Shown: positions 32,350-41,243 of the stretch, piece by piece
How the letters are laid out: every line of letters begins with the position of its first letter
Numbering within the stretch: position 1 is the stretch's first letter
DNA from: Pantoea cypripedii
GTDB taxonomy: Bacteria; Pseudomonadota; Gammaproteobacteria; Enterobacterales; Enterobacteriaceae
Length of the DNA: 64,000 bases
Direction: 5' to 3'
Assembly: GCF_011395035.1 (NCBI RefSeq)
Contig: NZ_CP024768.1
Span: 1,747,732 to 1,811,731 of the forward strand
Notes under the pieces: generated by a model
Databases searched by the model: none
What the model was told of the DNA's origin: nothing
Seen by the model: only the letters and a program-made list of their open reading frames with translations
Program-made: the position numbers and the translations under genes

Positions 32350-34524
32350 TTGTTAAAATTTAAACATAAATTGCTCTGCGCTGTTATTGCTTCCACATGC
32401 TCATCTATTCTTATGGCCGCTCCTCAGCTATTTACTGTTGTTGATAAAGAAGCATCGGTTCAGGAAGTCGCGAGGTTGCAGCATTTAACACAACAATACC
32501 AGGATGTTAATTTTATAAGTATAGATAAGGCGCTACTGGAGAATGGGGCGTCTATGTTTCTCTTCAATAACAATGAAAAAAAATCGGGTGTGGAGATTCA
32601 CGGAACTTCACTGAGTAAAGATAGCAATGGTATACAAATATGGTTGGGAAATTCGGACGATGAAAAAAGTACAGCATCATTTGCGATGAATAATGGCAAG
32701 GTTACGGGTTCTATTCGGCTAAATGACGGGTCCTATTATGAGATTTTTCCTGTCGATGAGAACCGGCAAATGTTAGTCAAAATCGATACTTCGACGCTGG
32801 ATACTGGCGATAATGATGTGATTGAAGATGAAACCGCAGCGCATGCACGGGCAATCAATCAGGCATTGAGTGAAAACGAAAGTCTCAATACCGCGACTGA
32901 ACAGGTCAGATTGAGGTTATTGTTTGTTTATACCAACCAGTCGCGCCATTGGTTTTCTCCTGACCCGATACTGAAAGCCGCTCAGGTTAATAGCGAATTG
33001 AATAAGACTTATGCCAATAGCGATACGTTGGTTCAGTTCGATGTTGCTGGCGTACTGGATACTGAAATGGATGAAAGTACCATGTATAGCATGTTATCTC
33101 AGATGCAAAAAACGGATACAGCGCTGGGAAAAAAGGTTGCGGCCAAAAGAGCGGAAACGCGAGCGGATCTGGTGGTGATTATTTCAGAAGCCTACCAGGC
33201 CTGCGGTACTGCGCAAAAGGATAAATGGGCAACGGTGGTACATACCACCTGTGCCGTGGGTGTTCGTGCTCTGGCCCATGAAATCGGACATAACTTCGGG
33301 CTTAATCATGGTGAAAAGGAGTTGACCTGGCCGCGTTATGCGCATGGTTATCGTGTGCCGGGTTATTTCTCGACTATTATGTCAAAACGATGTGGTGGCT
33401 GTGAGGCAATTAATCACTTTTCTGATCCGCTGAAAAGTTATAAAAATGTTCCGATTGGTACCGCAACAGGTAATGATGCCGTGCGTTTTATTAAAGAACG
33501 CCGTTTTATTATGGCTGCAATGTATCCTGACTGGAAAAGTCAGTATGTCATGAACCAGGGCGAGCTTCCGGCAAACCAATATTTCACCGTTAACCTGACA
33601 AATCAGCAGACCAATAAGAATGCGATCCTTGATCATGTCATCACTAATCCGGGCAAAGGGAATTGGCCATATGAATTGTCTGTCGCCGTCAATAACTTCT
33701 TTCCAAAAGATGTTGTCGCCGCAGGACAACTGACTGAAGATGGAAAAGTGGTGCCGAAGAACTGGTCCAGTTACGAAAATAATATCTGGTTGCATCAGGA
33801 TAAACTGACGACGTACAACGTTGATGTTGAACGTAAAACCTATGCGCTGGTACGGGGTAACAAGTGGGCTAATGTGATGCCCATCAGCGGCGGCGATGGT
33901 CTGCCTGCCGATGCCACGATGATGCTGAGCATTAAAGATAAAGCCTCAGGCCAGGTACTGGAGACATACTTTTTTATTAACGGTCGTCAGGCTCTTGGCG
34001 GCACATCATGGCCGCACCAGCTGGCGCAGATTGTTAATCGCCAGCAATCTGCCAACGTCATTGCCGGTGAACTGAAGGATGGTAATTTCAACACCGTAAC
34101 CGGCAGTGTATATCGTAACCTGCTCTGGTTCCCGCTGGATAAAAAGAATGATATGACCGCCGAGTTCAGCATTCTGAGTGCAGCAGAGAATCCGTGGTCG
34201 AAACAGGAAAACGTCTTCGGTGATAAATTCCAGACGGATCTGGCCTCGGGCACCGAGATTACCGTTGCCGTTAAAAACAGCAGCGGTGCGGTGGTTGAGC
34301 AGAGTCGCATCGCCATTCCTGATGACGAGAATGGGAAATACCTCAGCCGTTATATATGGCCAGCCTATCTGGCGCATAAGATTAATCAATCGATGACACA
34401 AATCAGACTGGGTGGCAAACAGGATGATGGCAGCATTAAAGTGGTCGAGGGATCGCAGTATCTCAACGACATGTGGAAGAAAGAACGCGCCAACCAGACG
34501 GTAGTCGTGACATTCAATAAATAA
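32350..34524 (+). CDS. Secreted M72/reprolysin-like zinc metalloprotease, copy 1
   Basis: 724 residues. TTG start (32350) with GGAG 9 bases upstream; no earlier start. Signal peptide to about residue 24 (LMAA-PQLF). A propeptide-like region (25-185) is followed by a zincin domain (about 188-395) that opens RLRLLFVYTN, as M72 peptidyl-Asp metallopeptidases do. Zinc motif HEIGHNFGLNH is at 310-320 (Glu311 catalytic), Met-turn TIMSK near 344. Four catalytic-domain cysteines (286, 301, 348, 351) can form two disulfides. The C-terminus holds three similar modules of about 110 residues, each with a WPxxL...N and a Y.N..W element (WP at 439, 554, 670). Secreted protease activity is inferred; substrate unknown. 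First of three tandem paralogues, absent from the E. coli locus. Confidence 0.85.
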   Translation: MLKFKHKLLCAVIASTCSSILMAAPQLFTVVDKEASVQEVARLQHLTQQYQDVNFISIDKALLENGASMFLFNNNEKKSGVEIHGTSLSKDSNGIQIWLGNSDDEKSTASFAMNNGKVTGSIRLNDGSYYEIFPVDENRQMLVKIDTSTLDTGDNDVIEDETAAHARAINQALSENESLNTATEQVRLRLLFVYTNQSRHWFSPDPILKAAQVNSELNKTYANSDTLVQFDVAGVLDTEMDESTMYSMLSQMQKTDTALGKKVAAKRAETRADLVVIISEAYQACGTAQKDKWATVVHTTCAVGVRALAHEIGHNFGLNHGEKELTWPRYAHGYRVPGYFSTIMSKRCGGCEAINHFSDPLKSYKNVPIGTATGNDAVRFIKERRFIMAAMYPDWKSQYVMNQGELPANQYFTVNLTNQQTNKNAILDHVITNPGKGNWPYELSVAVNNFFPKDVVAAGQLTEDGKVVPKNWSSYENNIWLHQDKLTTYNVDVERKTYALVRGNKWANVMPISGGDGLPADATMMLSIKDKASGQVLETYFFINGRQALGGTSWPHQLAQIVNRQQSANVIAGELKDGNFNTVTGSVYRNLLWFPLDKKNDMTAEFSILSAAENPWSKQENVFGDKFQTDLASGTEITVAVKNSSGAVVEQSRIAIPDDENGKYLSRYIWPAYLAHKINQSMTQIRLGGKQDDGSIKVVEGSQYLNDMWKKERANQTVVVTFNK

Positions 34525-34533
34525 AACCAAAAT

Positions 34534-34565
34534 CCAGCTGGCTGTCCTTTTATTTAGCCAGCTGG
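34534..34565 (+). terminator. Hairpin after metalloprotease gene 1
   Basis: CCAGCTGGCT and AGCCAGCTGG form a 10-bp stem over a T-rich loop, 9 bases after the stop. No T run follows, so termination is uncertain. The same stem follows gene 2. Confidence 0.5.
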
Positions 34566-34769
34566 AAACTGCATGCCGGTCCATATTCCCCTCTCAGGCA
34601 CCTTTTTCTGATTAATTCCTGGAAACTCCTCTTAGATCTTCTTAATGTCCTTATGCAAATGCAGGGATACCGCATTGAGCATTAGCTTAACTTTAATAAA
34701 ATAATCAGTTGTGTGGGCATTGTTTAATCAACGACCCGTTTTTGTGCATATTTATAACCTGCCATTGTT

Positions 34770-34786
34770 CAGGAGGATGTCTCCTG
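34770..34786 (+). promoter_or_regulatory. Stem-loop 46 bases before metalloprotease gene 2 start
   Basis: CAGGAG, loop GATGT, CTCCTG. The equivalent place before gene 3 reads CAGAAG, CCAGT, CTTCTG: one base pair has changed on both sides (G-C to A-T), so pairing is kept while the sequence differs. The AGGAG in the arm could also imitate a ribosome site. Confidence 0.55.
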
Positions 34787-34832
34787 ATGTTAGTGGCTCG
34801 CGAACCAGGTGTTTATTTCAGGAATAATTATT

Positions 34833-37013
34833 TTGTTAACCTTCAAGAAGAAGTTATTGTTTGCCGTCATTGCCTCCACCCTTTCCTCTTCCGTTTTAGC
34901 GACACCTCAATTGTTTACCGTGGTTGAGAAAGATGTTAATAGCCAGGATACACCTTTGCTAAGGTCACTTCAGGAGGACCATAAGGATTACCGGTTGGTG
35001 AATATCAACAAGGATATATTGTTCAGCCGTTCCTCTTCCTTCCTGTTCAATGCTGACGGTGAGTCAGTGCCGGAAGAAATCCGTGCCACATCTCTGAAAA
35101 GAGACAGTGCCGGAATCGACGTCTGGCGTGGAAGTTCAGAAAACGAACAAAGCACAGCAACTTTTGCGATTAACCAGGGTGGTGTGACGGGGGGGATTCG
35201 ACTTAGCGATGGTTCTTTTTATGAAATCTACCCGGCGGAAAATGGCTTACATGCTGTAGTGAAAATTGATACCTCCCATATTCCTGCAGATGAGCATGAT
35301 GACGTTTGGGATGAAACCACTGCAGCAAAGCAGCATGAATTTAATGAAAGGCTGAACAATAATGATAACTTCAATACCAGCACGACCATAGCCAGAATAA
35401 AAATATTGTATGTTTACACCAACCAGACTCGCGCCAAATTCTCGCCCGATCCAGCTAGATATGCGTCATATCTTACCGATGAATTAAATATCAGTCATGA
35501 ACGCAGTGAGACCCTGACGCAATTCGAATCGGTGGGGGCGCTTGATGCCAAAATTGATGAAAGCAGCATGGACAGTATGCGGGCAAAAATGGGGGATAAC
35601 AAAACCACATTGGGGCAACTGGTTGCCGCTAAGCGAGCAGAAACGCGTGCCGATCTTGTGGTATTAATATCAAAAGCGGATGAATTATGCGGGACTGCTG
35701 ATGGCTGGGGGCCAAACAGTGTCGTTAATCAGTATTGTGCAGTAGAAAATCGTACTCTGGCGCATGAAACCGGGCATAATTTCGGACTTAAGCATAATGA
35801 AGATGAGGCGACCTGGCCTCTCTATGCAAATGGGTATCGGGTGCCGGGGAAATTCCGTACCATTATGTCAAAAACGTGTATCCCTGCTTGCAATAAAATT
35901 GATTACTTCTCGACGCCGACGAAATCGTCTCATGGTCAACCGGTAGGGACCGCTGCAAGCAATGATGCTGTACGATTTATCAAGGAAAGACGTTTCATCG
36001 TTGCTAATTATTATGCAAACTGGGAAAAACAATTCCAACTGAATGGCGGGGCGTTGCCAGCCAATCAATTTTATGAAATCAGTTTGACCGATAATCAGAC
36101 CAATAAAACCACTATCCTTGACCATGCTATCACCAAACCGGGTGAATGGGAGTGGCCGTATGAAGTATCTGTTGCGGTCAATAATTTTTTCCCGAAAGAC
36201 ATTCTTGCGGCTGGAGAGCTGAAAGATGATGGGAATGTTGTACCGAAAAACTGGTCCAGTTTTGAGAATTATATCTGGTTGCATCAGGATAAACTCAAGA
36301 CGCATAAGGTTGATGTCCAGCGTCGAACTTATGCGGTAGTGAGGGGGGGCAAATGGGCAGATGAGATGGCTATCAGCGGCGGCGATGGCGTGTCACCGAA
36401 TACTACCGTGATGCTCACCATTAAGAATAAAAACTCGGGTCAGGCACTGGAGAAATATTATTTCAATAATGATGGCGAGAGTCTTAGCGCGACATCATGG
36501 CCGCACCAGCTGGCACAGACGATCAATAGCCACAATTCCCCTAACGTTATTGCTGGTGAACTGAAGGACGGTATTTTCAACACCATTACCGGCAGCGGTT
36601 ACCGTAACCGGCTGTGGTTCCCACTGGAGAAGAAGAGCGATCTGACGGCGGAATTCAGCACGCTGAACATCACAGAAAACCCATGGTTTAAACAGGAGAA
36701 TGTATTTGGTGACAAATTTGAGACTGATTTAGCATCGGGAACTGTTATTACGGTTGCTGTTAAGAACAGCAGCGGTGCTGTAGTAGAACAACGCAGCGTT
36801 GCCATTCCTGATAGCAATAACGGCGATTTGCTGAGCCGTTATCGCTGGCCGGCTTATCTGGCGCATCAGATTAATCAATCCATGACGCAAATCAGACTGG
36901 GTGGCAAACAGGACGATGGCAGCATCAAAGTGGTTGAGTGGTCGCAGTATCTTAACTACATGTGGAAGAAAGAGCGCGCTAACCAGACGGTAGTCGTGAC
37001 ATTCAATAAATAA
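34833..37013 (+). CDS. Secreted M72/reprolysin-like zinc metalloprotease, copy 2
   Basis: Paralogue of copy 1, 726 residues from a TTG start at 34833 with AGGA 9 bases upstream; an in-frame GTG at 34809 has no ribosome site. Signal peptide MLTFKKKLLFAVIASTLSSS to VLA. Zinc motif HETGHNFGLKH at 311-321, with Thr where copies 1 and 3 have Ile and Lys where they have Asn; all three His and the Glu are intact. Met-turn TIMSKTC. Four cysteines as in copy 1, the last two as CIPAC. Three C-terminal WP modules. The N-terminal part is closest to copy 3, the last 55 residues to copy 1. Likely secreted and active, function unknown. Confidence 0.85.
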   Translation: MLTFKKKLLFAVIASTLSSSVLATPQLFTVVEKDVNSQDTPLLRSLQEDHKDYRLVNINKDILFSRSSSFLFNADGESVPEEIRATSLKRDSAGIDVWRGSSENEQSTATFAINQGGVTGGIRLSDGSFYEIYPAENGLHAVVKIDTSHIPADEHDDVWDETTAAKQHEFNERLNNNDNFNTSTTIARIKILYVYTNQTRAKFSPDPARYASYLTDELNISHERSETLTQFESVGALDAKIDESSMDSMRAKMGDNKTTLGQLVAAKRAETRADLVVLISKADELCGTADGWGPNSVVNQYCAVENRTLAHETGHNFGLKHNEDEATWPLYANGYRVPGKFRTIMSKTCIPACNKIDYFSTPTKSSHGQPVGTAASNDAVRFIKERRFIVANYYANWEKQFQLNGGALPANQFYEISLTDNQTNKTTILDHAITKPGEWEWPYEVSVAVNNFFPKDILAAGELKDDGNVVPKNWSSFENYIWLHQDKLKTHKVDVQRRTYAVVRGGKWADEMAISGGDGVSPNTTVMLTIKNKNSGQALEKYYFNNDGESLSATSWPHQLAQTINSHNSPNVIAGELKDGIFNTITGSGYRNRLWFPLEKKSDLTAEFSTLNITENPWFKQENVFGDKFETDLASGTVITVAVKNSSGAVVEQRSVAIPDSNNGDLLSRYRWPAYLAHQINQSMTQIRLGGKQDDGSIKVVEWSQYLNYMWKKERANQTVVVTFNK

Positions 37014-37322
37014 AACCATAATCCAGCTGGCTGTCTTTTTATCTAGCCAGCTGGGAATTAAATGCCAGTTTATATTCTCATCCAGACATCTTTTCTGATT
37101 GATTCCTGGAAACTCCTCTCCAGTCTCCTTAATGTCCTTATGCAGATGCAGGGATATCGCATTGGTCATTATGAGAACTTCAATAAAATAATCATTCAGG
37201 CGCGGCGGTATGCAACCGCGCAATCCGCTTTTGTACGTATTTGTGGCGTTTCATTCTTCAGAAGCCAGTCTTCTGTGGTCAGTCATACGTGAATCAGGTT
37301 TATATTTTCAGGATTAATGATT
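37014..37322 (+). repeat. Intergenic repeat unit B between metalloprotease genes 2 and 3
   Basis: 309 bases without a gene, homologous to 34525-34832. It contains the hairpin CCAGCTGGCT/AGCCAGCTGG (37023-37054), a short GC-rich stem-loop without counterpart in unit A (GCGCGG/CCGCGC, 37200-37221), and the covarying stem-loop before gene 3 (37259-37275). Confidence 0.8.
37259..37275 (+). promoter_or_regulatory. Stem-loop 47 bases before metalloprotease gene 3 start
   Basis: CAGAAG, loop CCAGT, CTTCTG. It is the counterpart of 34770-34786 with one compensatory base pair and a different loop, at the same distance from the TTG start. Confidence 0.55.
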
Positions 37323-39500
37323 TTGTTAACATTCAAGAAGAAGTTGTTATTTACCCTTATTGCCTCGACACTGTCTTCCACGGTTTTTGCCGCGCCTCAG
37401 TTATTTAGCGTGACGGCAAAGGACCCCAATGGCCCGGATACGCCATTGTTAAGAAATCTCCAGGATGAACACCGGGATTACCAGCTGGTTAAAATTAATA
37501 AAGATATTTTATTAAGTCGTGCATCCTCGTTCCTGTTTAAGGCGGGCGATAATGAAGATGCAGTCGAGATCAAAGCCAGCTCGTTGGAAAAGGATAATGT
37601 CGGTAATGACATCTGGCGAGGAAAATCGGAAAACGGTGAGAGTTCGGCAACGTTCTCGATTAATAATGGAAAAATTAATGGGGGGGTGACATTAAGTGAT
37701 GGTTCTTATTATGAGATCTATCCCGTCGCTGATGGCTTACAGGCGCTGGTGAAAATTGATATTCCGCATTTCTATGAAGATGAACATGATGTCATCACCG
37801 ATGAAAAAACTGCGATCCAGCGATATGAATTAAATGATGATCACAGTGAGATGGAACAATTCAACACAGACACCACGCCTGCCAGGATAAGAGTCTTATA
37901 TCTCTATACAAACCAAACCCGCCAAAACTTCATAGATAACCCAATAGGTTTTGCTGGCTACCTTAACGGTAAATTAAATGAAAGTTATGCAAACAGTGAA
38001 ACATACATTCAGTTCGATGTTGCAGGTGCTATTGATACCAACCTCGACGAGACAACAATGTCCACTATGCTTAACAATATGCTTAAAACCGATACGCCGT
38101 TAGGCAAGCTGGTGGCGGCTAAGAAAGCAGAAACTCATGCCGATCTGATTACGTTAATCATGCAAGACGCGAGCCAGCAATGTGGAATAGCTCACCGAAA
38201 CGCCAGGACAACGACGGTAGCGTTGAGTTGCGCTGTGGCTACAGGCAATTATGCTCTGGCGCATGAAATCGGACATAATTTTGGCTTAAACCATAATGAA
38301 GACGATAAAGCGGATGCACCTTACGCATATGGATATAGAGTCGAGGGAAAATTCCGCACGATTATGTCAAAAGCCTGTACAAAACAGGCTTGCACCCGAG
38401 TCAACAAATTTTCTACGCCGCTAAAAACTGAAGGTGGTGTGGCAATGGGTACGGTTGCACAGAATGACGCAGTCCGTTTCCTCAGAGAAAGACGTTTTAA
38501 TTACAGTGATACCTATCCATTCTGGGACAGTCAACGTCAGCTGAGTGATGGTGATCTCCCGGCGCATCAATATTTCGAAGTCAGCCTGACAGAGCGTCAA
38601 ACCAACAAAACCCAGACGCTGGATAAAAAGATTATTAGCCCTGGTCAATGGAGCTGGCCCTATGAGGTCGCGGTTGCAGTGAATAACACTTTCCCCAAAG
38701 GGGTCCTTGAAGCGGGAGAGGTGAAAGGTGGCAATATCCTGCCGGCTAATGGCTCAAGCTACAAGAATCATATCTGGCTGCATCAGGATAAGAAGGATGC
38801 CTATAAAGTTGACGTTACACGCAAAACCTATGCAGTGGTTAATGGCCGTGAATGGGGTGATGCCATGGCTATCAGCGGCGGTGATGGCCTGGTTGCAGAT
38901 GCCACCGTTATGCTGACCATTAAAAATAAAGCGTCTGGGCAGGATTTGGAAAAATTCTACTTTATCAATGGTAGCCAGAGTTTGCAGGGGTCTGCATGGC
39001 CGCATCAGCTGGCAGTGATTATCAATAGTCAGCAGTCATCCAATGTTATCGCGGGTGAGCTGAAAGACGGCGTTTTTAACACCGTCACCGGCAGCATTTT
39101 TCGCAACCTGCTCTGGTTCCCGCTGGATAAAAAGAGCGATATGACCGCCGAGTTCACCATCCTTAGCGCCGCCGAAAATCCCTGGTCGAAACAGGAAAAC
39201 GTCTTTGGTGATAAGTTCCAGACTGATTTAGCTCCGGGAAGTGTCATCACTGTCAAAGTAAAAAATGGCAGCGGTGCGGTGGTAGAACAGCGCAGTCTGG
39301 CGATCCCCGACGCACAACTGAGTCGTTATCTGTGGCCCGCGTTCCTGGCACATGAAGTCAATGGTCAGTTAAAGCAGATTAAAATGGGTGAGAAAACCGA
39401 GGACGGCAGCATTGCCATTATTGAATGGTCGCAGTATCGCAACTACATCTGGAAGAAAGAACGTGCTGGCTTTACGGTAGAGGTTTCATTCAATAAATAG
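37323..39500 (+). CDS. Secreted M72/reprolysin-like zinc metalloprotease, copy 3
   Basis: 725 residues from TTG at 37323, with AGGA 9 bases upstream exactly as in copy 2; an ATG two codons earlier (37317) is only 3 bases from AGGA and is less likely. Signal peptide ends TVFA-APQLF. Zinc motif HEIGHNFGLNH at 314-324, Met-turn TIMSKAC, fourth-cysteine spacing CTKQAC. Three C-terminal WP modules. The stretch DKK.DMTAEF to GDKFQTDLA is nearly identical to copy 1, whereas the last 50 residues diverge from copies 1 and 2. Last gene of the triplet; a hairpin CCCTGC/GCAGGG (39510-39541) follows, then rprA on the other strand. Confidence 0.85.
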   Translation: MLTFKKKLLFTLIASTLSSTVFAAPQLFSVTAKDPNGPDTPLLRNLQDEHRDYQLVKINKDILLSRASSFLFKAGDNEDAVEIKASSLEKDNVGNDIWRGKSENGESSATFSINNGKINGGVTLSDGSYYEIYPVADGLQALVKIDIPHFYEDEHDVITDEKTAIQRYELNDDHSEMEQFNTDTTPARIRVLYLYTNQTRQNFIDNPIGFAGYLNGKLNESYANSETYIQFDVAGAIDTNLDETTMSTMLNNMLKTDTPLGKLVAAKKAETHADLITLIMQDASQQCGIAHRNARTTTVALSCAVATGNYALAHEIGHNFGLNHNEDDKADAPYAYGYRVEGKFRTIMSKACTKQACTRVNKFSTPLKTEGGVAMGTVAQNDAVRFLRERRFNYSDTYPFWDSQRQLSDGDLPAHQYFEVSLTERQTNKTQTLDKKIISPGQWSWPYEVAVAVNNTFPKGVLEAGEVKGGNILPANGSSYKNHIWLHQDKKDAYKVDVTRKTYAVVNGREWGDAMAISGGDGLVADATVMLTIKNKASGQDLEKFYFINGSQSLQGSAWPHQLAVIINSQQSSNVIAGELKDGVFNTVTGSIFRNLLWFPLDKKSDMTAEFTILSAAENPWSKQENVFGDKFQTDLAPGSVITVKVKNGSGAVVEQRSLAIPDAQLSRYLWPAFLAHEVNGQLKQIKMGEKTEDGSIAIIEWSQYRNYIWKKERAGFTVEVSFNK

Positions 39501-39561
39501 TGTCTTATACCCTGCAGGCGGCGTAACCGCAGCCAGCAGGGAAATTGCAGGATAAAACCAC

Positions 39562-39667
39562 AAAAAAAAGCCCATCACAGGGGATGGGCAAAGACTACAC
39601 ACAGCAATTCTTCACTTTACTCAGGGGAAAAAGGTTGTTTTAAAATCAGTGGTTTGATCTCAAACAT
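39562..39667 (-). ncRNA. rprA: RprA small RNA
   Basis: The minus strand reads CCCCTGAGT, then GAATTGCTGTGTGTAGTCTT and TGCCCATC...GATGGGC with an eight-T tail (39562-39569), matching the 3' half of E. coli RprA as I remember it. RprA is an Hfq-bound RNA that opens the rpoS leader and represses csgD. Location next to ydiK is the same as in E. coli. The 5' part (GTTTGAGATCAAAC hairpin) differs from E. coli, so the 5' end near 39667 is estimated from the usual 105-base length. An RcsB box lies upstream. The remaining spacer to ydiK has a 7-bp hairpin (39887-39910) and nothing else I can name. Confidence 0.9.
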
Positions 39668-39703
39668 AGGAAACATGTTATTCACAGCCGCTTCTGGCGT
39701 CTT

Positions 39704-39717
39704 TAAGAATCCTCTTA
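39704..39717 (-). promoter_or_regulatory. RcsB box of rprA
   Basis: On the minus strand TAAGAGGATTCTTA, which fits the RcsAB/RcsB consensus TAAGAATATTCCTA at 11 of 14 positions and is about 40 bases upstream of the estimated RprA start. rprA is a known Rcs-phosphorelay target. Confidence 0.75.
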
Positions 39718-39923
39718 TTAGTTTAAAGCTGATAATCTTTTATCGACGTTTTTGGCCGGTTTCAACCGTAATTCAGTACGAAAAATAATCTTTTCGTAAT
39801 CAAAACTGACCTGAATAGGGCGAAATTGCGGTTTTTCTTAAAAATCACTTATGGAAAATTTTGCTTTCGGCAGGGAACTCAGTGATGGCGATTAACTGAA
39901 GTCAATCGCCGTCAGGAAGGGGA

Positions 39924-41036
39924 TCAGGCAGTGTGGTCGTCGTGTTCTGTCAGTTCGTCAACCACATCAACAGGATCGTCATTCGGGGGCGGAACTTCGT
40001 GCATCCATACCGATACCAGACGATAAGAAACCGCCAGCACCACCGGACCAATAAACAGGCCAATCATGCCAAAGGCCACCAGGCCGCCAATTACGCCGGA
40101 GAGAATCAAAATCATCGGCAAATCGGCACCCATGCGGATCAGCATCGGGCGCAACACGTTGTCGAGTGTGCCCACGACACAGCTCCACACCAGCAGTACC
40201 GTGCCCCAGGTGGTGTCTCCACTCCAGTAAAGCCAGATGATGGCGGGCACCAGCACGATCAGCGGGCCAAGCTGCACCAGACAGGAGAGGATCATCACCA
40301 CGGTTAATAAGGTGGCATAAGGAATGCCGGAAATGGCTAACCCGATACCGCCCAGCACACCCTGTACCAGCGCAGTGACCACCACGCCCAGCGCAACGGC
40401 ACGAATCGCCTGACCAGCGAGCAGTACGGCAGCATCGCCACGGCGCCCCCCCATACGACAAGCAAAATGGCGGATACCCTGTCCGACCTGCTCACCGCGC
40501 CAGTAGAGCAGCACGCTAAACAGCAGCATCAGGCCCAGATGTAACATAAAGCGGCCAAAGTGACCCGCCTGCGCCACGAAAAAGCCAGTGGTGCGGCCAA
40601 TGTACGGCTGTAACTTGTTCATGATGGCGGTGCCGCCACCGTCCACCAGCAGGTGATAGCTGGAGAACAGCTTGTTGCCGACCATCGGGATTTCTTTCAG
40701 CCAGTCCAGCTGTGGCAGTACCAGGCGTCCCTGGGTCGCCCAGGCAATGACCGGGGCGCTGTTATCAATCAGGCTATTGACCAGCACGGCGATAGGAATA
40801 ATAAACAGCAGCAGCAACAGGATGGTCATCGCCACCACCGCCAGTGAACGGCGTCCCCAGAGCAGATGTTGCAATCTGATCATCAACGGCCAGGTGGCGA
40901 TCACCACCATGCTGGCCCAGGCAAAGCCCAGGATGAACGGCTGAACCACCCAGAGACAGGCGGTGATCATGATCAGAATAAACATCAGTGAGAACAGCAT
41001 TTGCGGTAAATCCAGACCGCGTTGCAGGTTTTTCAT
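39924..41036 (-). CDS. ydiK: YdiK, AI-2E (UPF0118) family membrane protein
   Basis: Inner-membrane protein of the AI-2 exporter-like superfamily with about eight transmembrane segments; E. coli YdiK function is not established. 370 residues, as in E. coli. Seen: paired N-terminal helices (FSLMFILIMITACLWVVQPFILGF and a following one), an intermediate amphipathic region with a DGGG turn, and the conserved C-terminal stretch (DNVLRPMLIRMGADLPMILILSGVIGGL, FIGPVVLAV). An acidic, His-containing tail follows. Between rprA and ydiJ as in E. coli. Confidence 0.93.
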   Translation of the reverse strand: MKNLQRGLDLPQMLFSLMFILIMITACLWVVQPFILGFAWASMVVIATWPLMIRLQHLLWGRRSLAVVAMTILLLLLFIIPIAVLVNSLIDNSAPVIAWATQGRLVLPQLDWLKEIPMVGNKLFSSYHLLVDGGGTAIMNKLQPYIGRTTGFFVAQAGHFGRFMLHLGLMLLFSVLLYWRGEQVGQGIRHFACRMGGRRGDAAVLLAGQAIRAVALGVVVTALVQGVLGGIGLAISGIPYATLLTVVMILSCLVQLGPLIVLVPAIIWLYWSGDTTWGTVLLVWSCVVGTLDNVLRPMLIRMGADLPMILILSGVIGGLVAFGMIGLFIGPVVLAVSYRLVSVWMHEVPPPNDDPVDVVDELTEHDDHTA

Positions 41037-41243
41037 AACAGCGTCTTGACCTCAATGGAATCCTTTACGGAGGGGCTTGCTGGCCCTGATTCATGATTAC
41101 CTATTTCCTGGCGATTAAACAGAGGGATACCCGGTGCTTTTTACGTTTCCTGAAAAAACAGCGGGCGGCAAAAAAATGTGATAAAACGAATGGTTCATAA
41201 AAATCGACTACGCAAACGTTTACAACATCTCGGTCACCCAATA

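Larger units (their letters stand above)
34525..34832 (+). repeat. Intergenic repeat unit A between metalloprotease genes 1 and 2
   Basis: This 308-base spacer is alignable almost end to end with the spacer 37014-37322 between genes 2 and 3 (for example TCCTTAATGTCCTTATGC and ATTCCTGGAAACTCCTCT-type blocks shared). It holds no gene. It contains a hairpin after gene 1 (34534-34565) and a small one before gene 2 (34770-34786). The duplication therefore included flanking non-coding DNA. Confidence 0.8.

Noticed and set aside
34709..34927. 72-codon frame before protease gene 2
   Set aside because: It overlaps the start of gene 2 in another frame and its counterpart before gene 3 is not conserved as protein.
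37317..37322. ATG start for protease gene 3
   Set aside because: Only 3 bases from AGGA; the TTG two codons later has the 9-base spacing and matches copies 1 and 2. It remains possible.
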